Origin: DAIMZM01 sp036733985
GTDB lineage: Bacteria > Bacillota > Dehalobacteriia > UBA4068
DNA: 47,621 nt
Assembly: GCA_036733985.1 (NCBI GenBank)
Contig: DAIMZM010000004.1
Coordinates: 1 to 47,621, forward strand
Direction of reading: 5' to 3'
Shown here: in pieces, positions 30,637 to 38,663 of the stretch
Numbering within the stretch: the stretch's first letter is position 1
Layout: each line of letters begins with the position of its first letter
Made by a program: the position numbers and the translations under genes
Notes under the pieces: generated by a model
Seen by the model: the letters and a program-made list of their open reading frames with translations, nothing else
Database searches by the model: none
What the model was told of the DNA's origin: nothing

Positions 30637-31719
30637 TTGGAAAGAAAGCTGATCGAGGAAAGAAAGCTGATTCTCGAAGACTATCGGCATAGCCGGGCTT
30701 TATGCCTGGGCGTTGGCCTGCTGATGGCCCTCTTGCTGGCCGCCTTGATCTGCGCCGGCGTGGGCCTGGGGGCGATGGAGATCAGCTACCGCCAGGTGCT
30801 GGCCATCATCTGGGCCAAGTTTTCCGGCAACGGGGCCCAGCTCAGCCAGGCCGGGGCCCATGCGGCGGCTGTGGTTTGGGAAATCCGCCTGCCCCGCATC
30901 ATCTGCGGCGTTTTTGTAGGGGCGGGCCTGGCCATCGCCGGGGTGATGTTCCAGGCCATCCTGCAGAACCCCCTGGCCGACCCCTATACCCTGGGCATCT
31001 CCACCGGCGCGGCCTTTGGCGCGTCTTTGGCTATTTTCCTCAATATCACCTGGGGCCTGCTGCTGCCCGTGCCCCTGCTGGCCCTGGCTTTTGCCCTGGC
31101 CACCCTGGCGGCGGTGATCGCCATTTCCCTCCGGGGCGGCGGCCTGGTCAGCGCCAATCTGATTATTGCCGGCATCATTGTCAGCGCCATCCTTTCCGCG
31201 GGCATCAGCTTCATCAAGATGCTGGCCGGGGAAAATGTCAGCGCCATCGTCTATTGGCTCATGGGCAGCCTGGGCTCCCGGGAATGGGGGGACGCGGCTT
31301 TAGTGGCCCCGGTGGTGCTGATCGGTTTTACCCTGGCCTTTATTTTTGCCAATGATTTGAATGTGATGACCTTGGGTAATAAAAACGCCGAGGCCCTGGG
31401 GGTGAATGTGCGGCGGCTGCGCCTCTTTTATTTGCTGCTGGCCGCCGCCATCACCGCCGTCTCGGTTTCCGTCTGCGGCATTATCGGCTTCATCGGCCTG
31501 ATCGTTCCCCATATCCTCCGCTTCTGGCTGACTAGCGATAACCGCCGGCTGCTGCCTTTGTCCGCCTTATTCGGCGGGCTGCTGCTGGCCGCGGCGGATA
31601 ACGCGGCCCGCTTGATCTCCAATGGGGAAATCCCCGTGGGCGTGCTCACCACCCTGCTGGGCGGGCCCTTCTTCATCTACATTTTCCTGAAGCGGAAAGG
31701 GGGCGTCAAGTATGAGTGA
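30637..31719 (+). CDS. Cobalamin/corrinoid ABC transporter permease (BtuC/FecCD)
   Basis: A ten-helix permease. TTG 30637 is chosen because TTGGAGG lies 7 bp upstream and no closer ATG exists; the upstream extension is riboswitch. Family marks: WEIRLPRIICGVFVGAGLAI, GVMFQAILQNPLADPYTLG, STGAAFGASLA, VCGIIGFIGLIVPHILRF and GEIPVGVLTTLLGGPFF. Length 360. Position directly behind a cobalamin riboswitch argues for cobalamin or cobinamide uptake. It overlaps the ATPase gene by 8 bp. Confidence 0.9.
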   Translation: MERKLIEERKLILEDYRHSRALCLGVGLLMALLLAALICAGVGLGAMEISYRQVLAIIWAKFSGNGAQLSQAGAHAAAVVWEIRLPRIICGVFVGAGLAIAGVMFQAILQNPLADPYTLGISTGAAFGASLAIFLNITWGLLLPVPLLALAFALATLAAVIAISLRGGGLVSANLIIAGIIVSAILSAGISFIKMLAGENVSAIVYWLMGSLGSREWGDAALVAPVVLIGFTLAFIFANDLNVMTLGNKNAEALGVNVRRLRLFYLLLAAAITAVSVSVCGIIGFIGLIVPHILRFWLTSDNRRLLPLSALFGGLLLAAADNAARLISNGEIPVGVLTTLLGGPFFIYIFLKRKGGVKYE

Positions 31720-32485
31720 AGCCCTGCTCACCGTGGATCAGGTCTCCTTTGCTTACGGGTCCCGGCCGGTGCTCCGGGACATTTCCTTTCAAGCGCCCGC
31801 CGGGCAGTATATCAGCCTGGTGGGGCCGAATGGCAGCGGCAAAACCACCCTGTTCCAGATCATCAGCGGCTATTATCCGGCAGCCCGGGGCCGGGTGGCT
31901 TATCAGGGCCGGGAGATCCGCAGGATCCCGGCCCAGCAGCGGGCGGCCCAGATCGCCATGGTGGCCCAGGGGCAGCGCCTGGATTTCCCCTTCACCTGCC
32001 TGGAAATGGTGCTGCTGGGCCTGCACCCCCACCGGGCCCGCTTCCAGCGGCTGGGCCCGGGGCAGCTGGAAGAAGCCCTGGACATGATGGAGCGCACCGA
32101 TGTGCGGCGTTTTGCCCAGAAGCCGGTCACCGAGCTGTCCGGCGGCGAATTGCAGCGGGTGGTGCTGGCCCGGGCCTTAATGCAAAAGCCCAGGCTGCTG
32201 CTGCTGGACGAAGCCATGAGCGAGCTGGATATCGCGGCCCGGGCGGCTATGATGAAGCTGCTGAAAAGCCTGGTCAGGGAAGGCCTGACCGTGCTGGGCA
32301 TCCATCATGATCTGGCCGCCGCCTACCGCTATTCCGACCGGGTCATTGCCCTCAGTCAGGGGCAACTGGCAGCGGACGGCAGGCCGGAGCAGGTCTTTAC
32401 CCGGGATTTTTTTCATCAGGTGTTTTTCGTTGATGCGGAAATCTGGCCCGGCAAGGGCTTCTTCATCAACGACAGCATAAATTAA
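31712..32485 (+). CDS. Cobalamin/corrinoid ABC transporter ATP-binding protein (BtuD/FecE)
   Basis: The ATPase partner of the preceding permease, 257 residues. Walker A is GPNGSGKTT (about 37-45), the signature LSGGELQRVVLARAL (about 138-152), Walker B LLLLDEAMSELD, and the switch GIHHDLAAAYRY. The Walker B is followed by EAMSELD instead of the common EPTSHLD. It overlaps the permease gene by 8 bp and is followed after 21 bp by cbiK. Confidence 0.92.
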   Translation: MSEALLTVDQVSFAYGSRPVLRDISFQAPAGQYISLVGPNGSGKTTLFQIISGYYPAARGRVAYQGREIRRIPAQQRAAQIAMVAQGQRLDFPFTCLEMVLLGLHPHRARFQRLGPGQLEEALDMMERTDVRRFAQKPVTELSGGELQRVVLARALMQKPRLLLLDEAMSELDIAARAAMMKLLKSLVREGLTVLGIHHDLAAAYRYSDRVIALSQGQLAADGRPEQVFTRDFFHQVFFVDAEIWPGKGFFINDSIN

Positions 32486-32506
32486 TTTGGGAAGAGGGTA
32501 AGAAAA

Positions 32507-33451
32507 ATGAACAAGAAACCGTATGCCATTGGCCTTTTAGCCCTGCTGCTCTGCCTGGCCCTGTGCCTGGCCGCCTGCGCCGCGGAACAGCCCCCGGCTG
32601 AGGGAACAGCCTCTGCCGGGCAAACCCCCGCCGAAGGCCAGGACGCTGAAGAGCCTGCGGCGGCAGCGCCCAAGGTGATCCTGGTGGTCAGCTTCGGCAC
32701 CAGCTATAATGACAGCCGGGACAATACCATCGGCGCTATTGAAACCGCCATCCAGGACGCTTATCCGGATTATCAGGTGCGCCGGGCCTTTACCAGCCAG
32801 ATCATCATCGATAAGCTGGCGGAGCGGGACGGCCTGGTCATCGATAATGTGGCCCAGGCCGTGGAACGGCTGATTGCCGACGGCGTGAAAGAGCTGGTGG
32901 TGCAGCCCACCCATGTGATGAACGGCTACGAGTACACGGATATGATGGCGGAGATCGCCCCTTATGAGGGCCGGTTCGACAGCGTCAAATACGGCCTGCC
33001 CCTGCTGTCCGCGGATCAGGATTACGCGGATCTGGCAGCCGCCCTGGTGGCGGAAACCCAGGATTATGACGGGGAGGGTACGGCCATCGTCTACATGGGC
33101 CATGGCACCGAGGCGGATTCCAACAGCGTTTACACCAAAATGCAGCAGGCCCTGATTGACGCCGGGCAGGACAATTATTTCATCGGCACGGTGGAAGCCA
33201 AGCCGGATCTGGCTGATGTGCTGGCTGCTGTCGGCGAGAACGGCGCTGGCAAAGTGGTGCTGCTGCCCCTGATGATCGTAGCCGGCGACCATGCCAATAA
33301 CGATATGGCCGGCGATGAGGAAGATTCCTGGAAAACCGCTTTCAAGAAAGAAGGCTACGAGGTTGAGCCGGTGATCAAGGGCCTGGGCGAATACAGCCTG
33401 GTGCGGCAGATGTTCGTGGAGCATGTGGCCCAGGCCGTCGCCGGTAATTAA
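32507..33451 (+). CDS. cbiK: Exported (lipoprotein) sirohydrochlorin cobaltochelatase CbiK
   Basis: CbiK inserts Co2+ into sirohydrochlorin at the start of the anaerobic B12 route. The 314-residue protein has a signal sequence with a lipobox (LCLAAC, Cys about 24), a Pro/Ala/Glu linker to about 60, then the CbiK fold: VILVVSFGTSYNDSRDNTIG, LVVQPTHVMNGYEY, and the metal-binding histidines in YMGHGTEADSNSVY (H199) and VAGDHANNDMAGD (H262), at the same spacing as in Salmonella CbiK. GAAGAGGG precedes the ATG. It lies between ABC ATPase and binding protein. Secreted CbiK forms are known (the periplasmic enzyme of Desulfovibrio); whether it serves synthesis, uptake or metal handling outside the membrane is open. 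Confidence 0.9.
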   Translation: MNKKPYAIGLLALLLCLALCLAACAAEQPPAEGTASAGQTPAEGQDAEEPAAAAPKVILVVSFGTSYNDSRDNTIGAIETAIQDAYPDYQVRRAFTSQIIIDKLAERDGLVIDNVAQAVERLIADGVKELVVQPTHVMNGYEYTDMMAEIAPYEGRFDSVKYGLPLLSADQDYADLAAALVAETQDYDGEGTAIVYMGHGTEADSNSVYTKMQQALIDAGQDNYFIGTVEAKPDLADVLAAVGENGAGKVVLLPLMIVAGDHANNDMAGDEEDSWKTAFKKEGYEVEPVIKGLGEYSLVRQMFVEHVAQAVAGN

Positions 33452-33504
33452 CCGGCTTCTGAAAAAAGCACAACAAGATGTTTAAATCAAAAAGGATGTT
33501 CGAT

Positions 33505-34965
33505 ATGAAAAAAAGCATCATCCCCCTGTTTGCGGGGCTGCTGCTCGCCTGGGCGCTGCTGGCCGGCTGCGCCCGGGCGGCAGCGCCGGTCACCCCGCCT
33601 CCGGCTGACCCGGCGGAAGCCGGGGACACCGCCTGCGCCATCAGCTTTGTGGATGACGACGGCGTTCAGATCAACCTGGAGCAGCCGGCCCGCCGCATCA
33701 TTTCCTTTTATTCCGCCCATACGGAAAACCTCTATGCCCTGGGCGCGGGGGATCTGGTCATCGGCGGCCATACCACCTGCATTTACCCGCCGGAAGCCGC
33801 GGCCACCGCCACTTTTGATTATAACGGCGATCCGGAATACGTGATCGCCGCCCAGCCGGATCTGGTGCTGATCCGCCCCTTTATCCGCCGGAAAGCCCCG
33901 GATTATGTGGCCGATCTGGAAAAGGCCGGCATCACGGTGGTTTCCCTTTACCCGGAAAGCTATGAGGCCTTCCCGGATTATATCCGGAAGCTGGGCCAGC
34001 TCACCGGCTTTAGCGAAGCCGCCGAGGCAAAGCTGGCGGCCTTCTTTGAGGAGATCGAGGCCATCAGCCGGCTGACCGCTACCGCAACCGAGCAGCGGAC
34101 CGTGTTCTTTGAAGCCACCGAGACAAATATCCGCACCGTCAGCGCAGGCTCCCTGCCGGATTTGGCCATTGCTTTTGCCGGCGGCCTCAATCTGGCGGCA
34201 GGGGCGGAGCCCATGACCGCAGGCAGCACCATCGCCGAATTCGGCGTGGAAAAGGTGCTGGAAAACGCGGAGAGGATCGACGTCTATATCTCCCAGCGGG
34301 GCGCCATGAATGCCGGGGGCAACCTGATCTCCATCAGCCAGCGCCCGGGTTATCAGACCATCAAGGCCGTGCGGGAGGGCGCGGTCTTTACCCTGAACGA
34401 AAAGCTGATCTCCTCCCCCACCTTCCGTTATGCCCTGGGCGTCCGCGAGGTGGCCCGCTTCCTCTACCCGGCGCTGCTGGACGACCTTTCCCCCTGGGAA
34501 AACGATCAGCCCGCCAGCAAACGGGATTTTGCCAATATCCTGGTACGGGCCAGGCATCTCCCGGTTTATGTGCCTTCCTCCTCCAAGTATTACCAGACGG
34601 CCCAGCGGGGCCACACCTACGGCCTGTTTGAAGATGTGCCCTGGACGGACCGGGATTTTGATGATATCGAGACCGCGGTCTATGCCGGCTATGTGGAATG
34701 GGAGCGGGGGGCGGCGGGCCGGGAATATTTCCGCCCGGAGGCCCCGGTGACCCGGGAGCAATTGGCCCAGGCGGTTTTTGTCATGGGGGATTTCCAAAGC
34801 GGCGAGGGGCAGAGCGTCATCGCCGATCTGGAGCAATGCGCCAAGCCCCGGATCATCCAAAGCCTGGTGGATCAGGGGGTCTTTGCCCTGAACGGCGGCA
34901 AGTTCGAGCCGGGACGGCCGGTGACCAATCAGGAGATCCTGGACGCCCTGGCCTTTTTGCCCTGA
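33505..34965 (+). CDS. BtuF-like corrinoid-binding lipoprotein with two C-terminal SLH-like repeats
   Basis: A binding protein of 486 residues. ATG 33505 (MKKSIIPLFAGLLLAWALLA, then lipobox Cys in LAGC) has AAAGGATG upstream. About residues 45-330 form a class III periplasmic-binding fold (RRIISFYSAHTENLYALGAG, PEYVIAAQPDLVLIRPFI). From about 372 come two S-layer-homology-like repeats: LFEDVPWTDRDFDDIETAV and YFRPEAPVTREQLAQAVF, then GKFEPGRPVTNQEILDAL at the very end. This would anchor the protein both to the membrane lipid and to the wall polymer. Last gene of the riboswitch-controlled operon. Confidence 0.85.
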   Translation: MKKSIIPLFAGLLLAWALLAGCARAAAPVTPPPADPAEAGDTACAISFVDDDGVQINLEQPARRIISFYSAHTENLYALGAGDLVIGGHTTCIYPPEAAATATFDYNGDPEYVIAAQPDLVLIRPFIRRKAPDYVADLEKAGITVVSLYPESYEAFPDYIRKLGQLTGFSEAAEAKLAAFFEEIEAISRLTATATEQRTVFFEATETNIRTVSAGSLPDLAIAFAGGLNLAAGAEPMTAGSTIAEFGVEKVLENAERIDVYISQRGAMNAGGNLISISQRPGYQTIKAVREGAVFTLNEKLISSPTFRYALGVREVARFLYPALLDDLSPWENDQPASKRDFANILVRARHLPVYVPSSSKYYQTAQRGHTYGLFEDVPWTDRDFDDIETAVYAGYVEWERGAAGREYFRPEAPVTREQLAQAVFVMGDFQSGEGQSVIADLEQCAKPRIIQSLVDQGVFALNGGKFEPGRPVTNQEILDALAFLP

Positions 34966-34976
34966 GCTAAGGCTAA

Positions 34977-35022
34977 AAAAACCTCCCGGCCCGCTGCAAA
35001 AGCGCGGTTCGGGAGGTTTTCC
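34977..35022. terminator. Bidirectional terminator between the uptake operon and the flavodoxin gene
   Basis: AAACCTCCCG and CGGGAGGTTT arms with an inner GC-rich loop. T-rich tails occur on both strands (TTTTCC on plus, TTTTTTT on minus). Confidence 0.88.
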
Positions 35023-35028
35023 TATCGC

Positions 35029-35466
35029 TTATTTCATTTTCGACGGGGCCTGGCTGGTCTTGATATCCCGGTATTCCGCCACCTGGCAGCCTTTGGCTTC
35101 GATCAGCTTCCTGGTGCCGGCCTCGCTTTTTTGCCGCTCCCCGCCGCCGGAGCAGAGGAACAGGGAAACCGCTTTCCCCGGGGGCAGCTGGTTCACAATG
35201 GCGTTGAAAGCCGGGGCTGGGTGGCCGGCCCAGATGGGGGCGCCGATGACGATGCGGTCATAATCGCTTAAATCCTGGCTGAGGGGTTTGATCTCGGAAG
35301 CTTTCCGGTGCCGGGCCTGGGGACAGCCGGGGAAAAAAGCGGAAAAGAGGTTGCGGGGCTTGGTTTCTTCCGCCTTCACCAGCGGGCAGGCCAATTCCGC
35401 CGCCAGGCGCTGGGCTTCCCGCTCTGTGGCGCCGCCGAAGCTGTAGTAGATAACAATGGATTTCAT
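35029..35466 (-). CDS. Flavodoxin-family protein
   Basis: A small FMN-binding protein of about 145 residues. Features: SIVIYYSFGGATEREAQRLA at the N-terminus (phosphate loop, here SFGGATE), IVIGAPIWAGHPAPAFNAIV (the aromatic FMN-stacking loop), and LFLCSGGGERQKSE. It resembles the FldA/NAD(P)H-dependent flavodoxin-4 group, not a classic long-chain flavodoxin. The second of two tandem ATGs (35466) is best spaced from GGAGG. Single gene with its own promoter. Electron partner unknown. Confidence 0.85.
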   Translation of the reverse strand: MKSIVIYYSFGGATEREAQRLAAELACPLVKAEETKPRNLFSAFFPGCPQARHRKASEIKPLSQDLSDYDRIVIGAPIWAGHPAPAFNAIVNQLPPGKAVSLFLCSGGGERQKSEAGTRKLIEAKGCQVAEYRDIKTSQAPSKMK

Positions 35467-35522
35467 CATTTACCCTCCCTATACAATACTGCCGCCGGTT
35501 CTGGTATTTACTGCCATTATTT

Positions 35523-35551
35523 ATTATAGAATAGATTGCCCGGGGATGCAA
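35523..35551 (-). promoter_or_regulatory. Promoter of the flavodoxin gene
   Basis: Minus-strand TTGCAT (35551-35546), 17 bp, TATAAT (35528-35523). Confidence 0.7.
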
Positions 35552-35631
35552 TGGGCCTGGCGCTTGGCTGTCGGTTTGCTTTTTGGATCAGCAAAATCCC
35601 CGGCCGCCGGAGAGAATAAATATTTTTGCTC

Positions 35632-35660
35632 TTGACAAAACTGGTCAAATCAGGTAAATT
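35632..35660 (+). promoter_or_regulatory. Promoter of the DUF4491-DUF454 operon with overlapping inverted repeat
   Basis: TTGACA (35632-35637), 17 bp, TAAATT (35655-35660). TTGAC and GTCAA form an inverted repeat (35632-35648) covering the -35, a likely repressor site. Confidence 0.6.
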
Positions 35661-35704
35661 GATACTATCAATACTTAATCCTAATATTAATTACAGGAGC
35701 GTCT

Positions 35705-36028
35705 ATGTACTGGTCCGGCATATTGATCGGCTTATTAACCTTTCTTATCATCGGTCTTTTTCATCCCATCGTCATCAAATGCGAGTACTATTTCACCTGG
35801 CGCATCTGGCCGGTTTTCCTGGCCGGGGGCCTGCTCTTTTCCGCTGCCTCCCTCTTGGCGGCCAATACGGTGCTTTCCGGCGGCCTGGCGGTGCTGGGCT
35901 TCACCATGCTCTGGTCCATCCATGAGCTGAAAGAGCAGGCGGAGCGGGTGCGGCGGGGCTGGTTCCCGGCCAATCCCAAGCATGGAGCGGTTGCCCCGGA
36001 TCAAGCTGGGAAAGCGGGTGAGGACTGA
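35705..36028 (+). CDS. DUF4491 family membrane protein
   Basis: A 107-residue protein whose first 80 residues fit the DUF4491 pattern: YWSGILIGLLTFLIIGLFHP, IVIKCEYYFTWRIWPVF, VLGFTMLWSIHELKEQAERV and RRGWFPANPK. Three hydrophobic segments are visible (about 3-20, 37-55, 60-77). The function of the family is unknown. CAGGAGC precedes the ATG. Its TGA overlaps the next ATG by one base, so it is coupled to the YbaN-like gene. Confidence 0.85.
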   Translation: MYWSGILIGLLTFLIIGLFHPIVIKCEYYFTWRIWPVFLAGGLLFSAASLLAANTVLSGGLAVLGFTMLWSIHELKEQAERVRRGWFPANPKHGAVAPDQAGKAGED

Positions 36029-36402
36029 TGCCCCTCCGGCATCTGCTGCTGACCGCCGCCGGCCTGCTGCTGCTGGCCGTCGGCGCTGTCGGCCTGGTGC
36101 TGCCGGTGCTGCCCACCACCCCTTTCTGGCTGGCCTCGGCAGCTTGCCTTACCGGCTCGCCCAAGCTGCGGGCGAAGGTGATGCGCATCCCCATTTTCCG
36201 GGAATATGTGGAGAATTATCAAAACCGCCGGGGCCTGCCCCGGAAAATCGTGGTCAAAAGCCTGAGCTTTCTCTGGCTGATGCTGATCCTCTCCATGATC
36301 CTGGTACAAAAGGCCTGGCTGACCCTGCTGCTGATCGGTATCGGCATTGCCGTGACCATCCATATCCTGACCATGGCCCGGCCTAAGGAGAAACAGGCGT
36401 GA
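36028..36402 (+). CDS. YbaN/DUF454 family inner membrane protein
   Basis: A 124-residue protein with the DUF454 hallmark GAVGLVLPVLPTTPFWLASA (residues about 17-36), then SPKLRAKVMRIPIFREYVENY and NRRGLPRKIVVKSLSFLWL. Two to three membrane helices. Function unknown; homologues occur near electron-transfer and metal genes. It overlaps both neighbours (TGATG upstream, 4 bp downstream), so the three genes form one translation-coupled unit. Confidence 0.88.
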   Translation: MPLRHLLLTAAGLLLLAVGAVGLVLPVLPTTPFWLASAACLTGSPKLRAKVMRIPIFREYVENYQNRRGLPRKIVVKSLSFLWLMLILSMILVQKAWLTLLLIGIGIAVTIHILTMARPKEKQA

Positions 36403-37055
36403 GCGGGGGGAAAAGGGTATTCGGCCGGCTGGAGGCAGGCTTCGACCTCCTGTATCTGGCAGCGGCCCTGGCCATCTCCCTGACCCTGCTGCTGGGCAGC
36501 CCCTCCCGGCCTCAGGCTTTGGCCGGCCTGATGGGGCTGGCGCTGGTCTCCGGCGACGCCTTGCATCTGCTGCCCCGGGTCCGGGCCGCGCTCACCGGCG
36601 GGGAGTTGGAACTTGCCCAAGCCCTGGGCCTGGGCAAGCTGGCAGCGTCCATCACCATGACTGTCTTTTACCTGCTGCTGTGGCGGACCGGCCTGCTGCT
36701 GTTTGACCCGGCCCTGCCGCCCCTGGCCACCTTTTGCGTCTATGGCCTGGGCCTGATCCGCATCCTCCTCTGCCTGCTGCCGCAAAACCGCTGGACAGAG
36801 CGGCATCCGCCCCTGAACTGGGCCGTTTACCGCAATATCCCCTTTGTCCTGCTGGGCGCGGGGGCGGCCTGGCTCTACGGGGCCAACCAGGGCCGGGTCC
36901 CAGCCTTAACCCCCCTGGCTTCGGCCATTGCTTTAAGCTTTATCTTCTACCTGCCTGTGGTGCTGTGGGGGGAGCGCCGGCCCCGGCTGGGTATGCTGAT
37001 GCTGCCCAAGTCCTGCGCTTATATTTGGATGCTGGCCATGTTCCTGCCTCTTTAA
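36399..37055 (+). CDS. Unknown polytopic membrane protein
   Basis: 218 residues, with about seven hydrophobic segments and little soluble sequence; start GTG 36399 (MSGGKRVFGRLEAGFDLLYL), overlapping the preceding stop by 4 bp. Motifs that can be seen are LVSGDALHLLPRV, LRRTG-like WRTGLLLF, RILLCLLPQNRW, WAVYRNIPFVLLG and LPKSCAYIWMLAMF. The paired Asp-His in the second and conserved Asn-Arg in the fifth segment could be functional. I do not assign a family. It is the third gene of the DUF4491-DUF454 operon and probably acts with those two. Confidence 0.8.
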   Translation: MSGGKRVFGRLEAGFDLLYLAAALAISLTLLLGSPSRPQALAGLMGLALVSGDALHLLPRVRAALTGGELELAQALGLGKLAASITMTVFYLLLWRTGLLLFDPALPPLATFCVYGLGLIRILLCLLPQNRWTERHPPLNWAVYRNIPFVLLGAGAAWLYGANQGRVPALTPLASAIALSFIFYLPVVLWGERRPRLGMLMLPKSCAYIWMLAMFLPL

Positions 37056-37067
37056 AACGCCAATCAG

Positions 37068-37085
37068 GCGCGTAACCCTACGCGC
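37068..37085 (+). other. Hairpin between the membrane operon and katA
   Basis: GCGCGTA (37068-37074), loop ACCC, TACGCGC (37079-37085), followed by TAAAATAAAA with no T run. It could be a weak terminator or an operator for katA. No clear PerR box was seen in the 66-bp gap. Confidence 0.45.
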
Positions 37086-37121
37086 TAAAATAAAAACGAA
37101 AATTAAAGGAGGTTAACATTT

Positions 37122-38636
37122 ATGGATGATCACAAGAAATTGACCAATGAAGTCGGCGCGCCGGTCGCGGATAATGAGAACGCCATTACCGTGGGACCCA
37201 GAGGGCCGGTGGCCCTGCAGGACGTCTGGCTCTTGGAGAAAATGGCCCACTTCAACCGGGAGGTGATCCCGGAGCGGCGTATGCATGCCAAGGGCTGGGG
37301 CGCTTACGGCGCCTTCACCGTGACCCATGACATTTCCCAGTATACCAAGGCCAAGGCATTGCAGCCCGGCGCGGTGACGGAAACCTTCACCCGCTTCTCC
37401 ACCGTGGCTGGGGAACGGGGCGCCGCCGACTGTGAGCGGGATATCCGGGGCGTGGCCACTAAGTTTTACACCGAGGAGGGCAACTGGGATCTGGTGGGCA
37501 ACAACACCCCCACCTTTTTCATCCGGGACGTCCACAATTTTGCCGACCTGAACCGGGCGGTGAAGCGGGATCCCCATACCGGCCGCCGTTCCGCCCAGAA
37601 TAACTGGGATTTCTGGACCCTGCTGCCGGAAAGCTTCCATCAGCGCACCATCGTCATGTCGGACCGGGGCATCCCCGCCTCCTTCCGCCATATGCACTTC
37701 TTCGGCGAACATACTTTCTCCCTGTACAATGCGGAGAATCAGCGGGTCTGGTGCAAATTCCATTTCAAGACCCAGCAGGGCATTAGGAACCTGACCAATG
37801 CCGAAGCGGCGGAGATCAACGGCAGGGACCGGGAATATCATGGCAAGGATCTGTTCGAGGCTATTGAGCGGAAGGACTATCCCCGCTGGACCATGTATAT
37901 CCAGGTGATGACCGAGGAACAGGCCCGGAACCATTATGAAAACCCCTTCGATATCACCAAGATCTGGCGGCATGGCGAATTCCCCCTGATCGAAGTGGGG
38001 GTGCTGGAACTGAACCGGAATCCGGAGAATTATTTTGCCGAGGTGGAGCAGTCCGCTTTTACCCCAGCCCATGTGGTGCCGGGCATCGGCTTTTCCCCGG
38101 ACCGTTTCCTCCAGGGCCGCCTGTTCGCCTATGGCGACGCCCAGCGCTACCGCCTGGGGGTGAACCATAACCATATTCCGGTCAACCGGGCCAAGGTTCA
38201 GGTGAACGAATACCACCGGGACGGCTTTATGCGCGTGGACGGCAATTATGGCGCCACCCCCGCCTATTCCCCCAACAGCGCCGGCTATTGGACCGCCCAG
38301 CCCGAGGTTGCCGAACCGCCCCTGGATACCGAAGGGGCCATGTGGCGCTATGATCCCAAGGATGACCCCACGGATGATAATTTCCGGGCCGGCGGCAATC
38401 TCTGGCGTATCCTCACTGAGGATAAAAAGCAGCTGCTGATCGAAAACACCGCCGGGGATATCGCTCCTTGCACGGAGAATATCAAATACCGTCACGCGGT
38501 CCATTGCTATCTGGCGGACCCGGAATATGGCCGGCGCATCACCGAGGCCATGGGGCTTTGCCTGGATAAAGTGAAGGAACTGGCTCAGCTGGATCACCAG
38601 GGCCTGATCCAGGCTACCCTCTCCCCCTGCCTGTAA
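37122..38636 (+). CDS. katA: Monofunctional heme catalase (KatA, small-subunit type)
   Basis: Breaks down hydrogen peroxide. The 504-residue protein is of the small-subunit (clade 3) type. The distal His is in PERRMHAKGWGAYGAF (H about 54), followed by FTRFSTVAGERGAADCERD, FYTEEGNWDLVGNNTPTFF, the distal Asn in that region, and the proximal Tyr in RLFAYGDAQRYRLGVNHNHI. GNNTPTFFIRD and WDFWTLLPESFHQ are standard. Minor oddity: RMHAKGWGAYG replaces the usual VVHAKGAGAYG. AAAGGAGG lies upstream. The perR gene follows 27 bp downstream. Confidence 0.96.
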   Translation: MDDHKKLTNEVGAPVADNENAITVGPRGPVALQDVWLLEKMAHFNREVIPERRMHAKGWGAYGAFTVTHDISQYTKAKALQPGAVTETFTRFSTVAGERGAADCERDIRGVATKFYTEEGNWDLVGNNTPTFFIRDVHNFADLNRAVKRDPHTGRRSAQNNWDFWTLLPESFHQRTIVMSDRGIPASFRHMHFFGEHTFSLYNAENQRVWCKFHFKTQQGIRNLTNAEAAEINGRDREYHGKDLFEAIERKDYPRWTMYIQVMTEEQARNHYENPFDITKIWRHGEFPLIEVGVLELNRNPENYFAEVEQSAFTPAHVVPGIGFSPDRFLQGRLFAYGDAQRYRLGVNHNHIPVNRAKVQVNEYHRDGFMRVDGNYGATPAYSPNSAGYWTAQPEVAEPPLDTEGAMWRYDPKDDPTDDNFRAGGNLWRILTEDKKQLLIENTAGDIAPCTENIKYRHAVHCYLADPEYGRRITEAMGLCLDKVKELAQLDHQGLIQATLSPCL

Positions 38637-38663
38637 AAAAAATGTCAAAAGGGGTTGTCCCTG

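Noticed and set aside
30342..30692. ORFs starting within the plus-strand cobalamin riboswitch
   Set aside because: The sequence is fully explained by the aptamer and terminator; the permease has its own ribosome site and TTG start at 30637.
33487..34860. A 457-codon minus-strand frame opposite the BtuF-like gene
   Set aside because: Antisense shadow with no family resemblance; the plus-strand gene has signal peptide, fold and SLH repeats.
37056..37121. PerR box upstream of katA
   Set aside because: No dyad close to TTATAAT-N-ATTATAA is visible.
37113..38648. A 511-codon minus-strand open frame opposite catalase
   Set aside because: Mirror frame of a strongly recognised gene; no motif or ribosome site.
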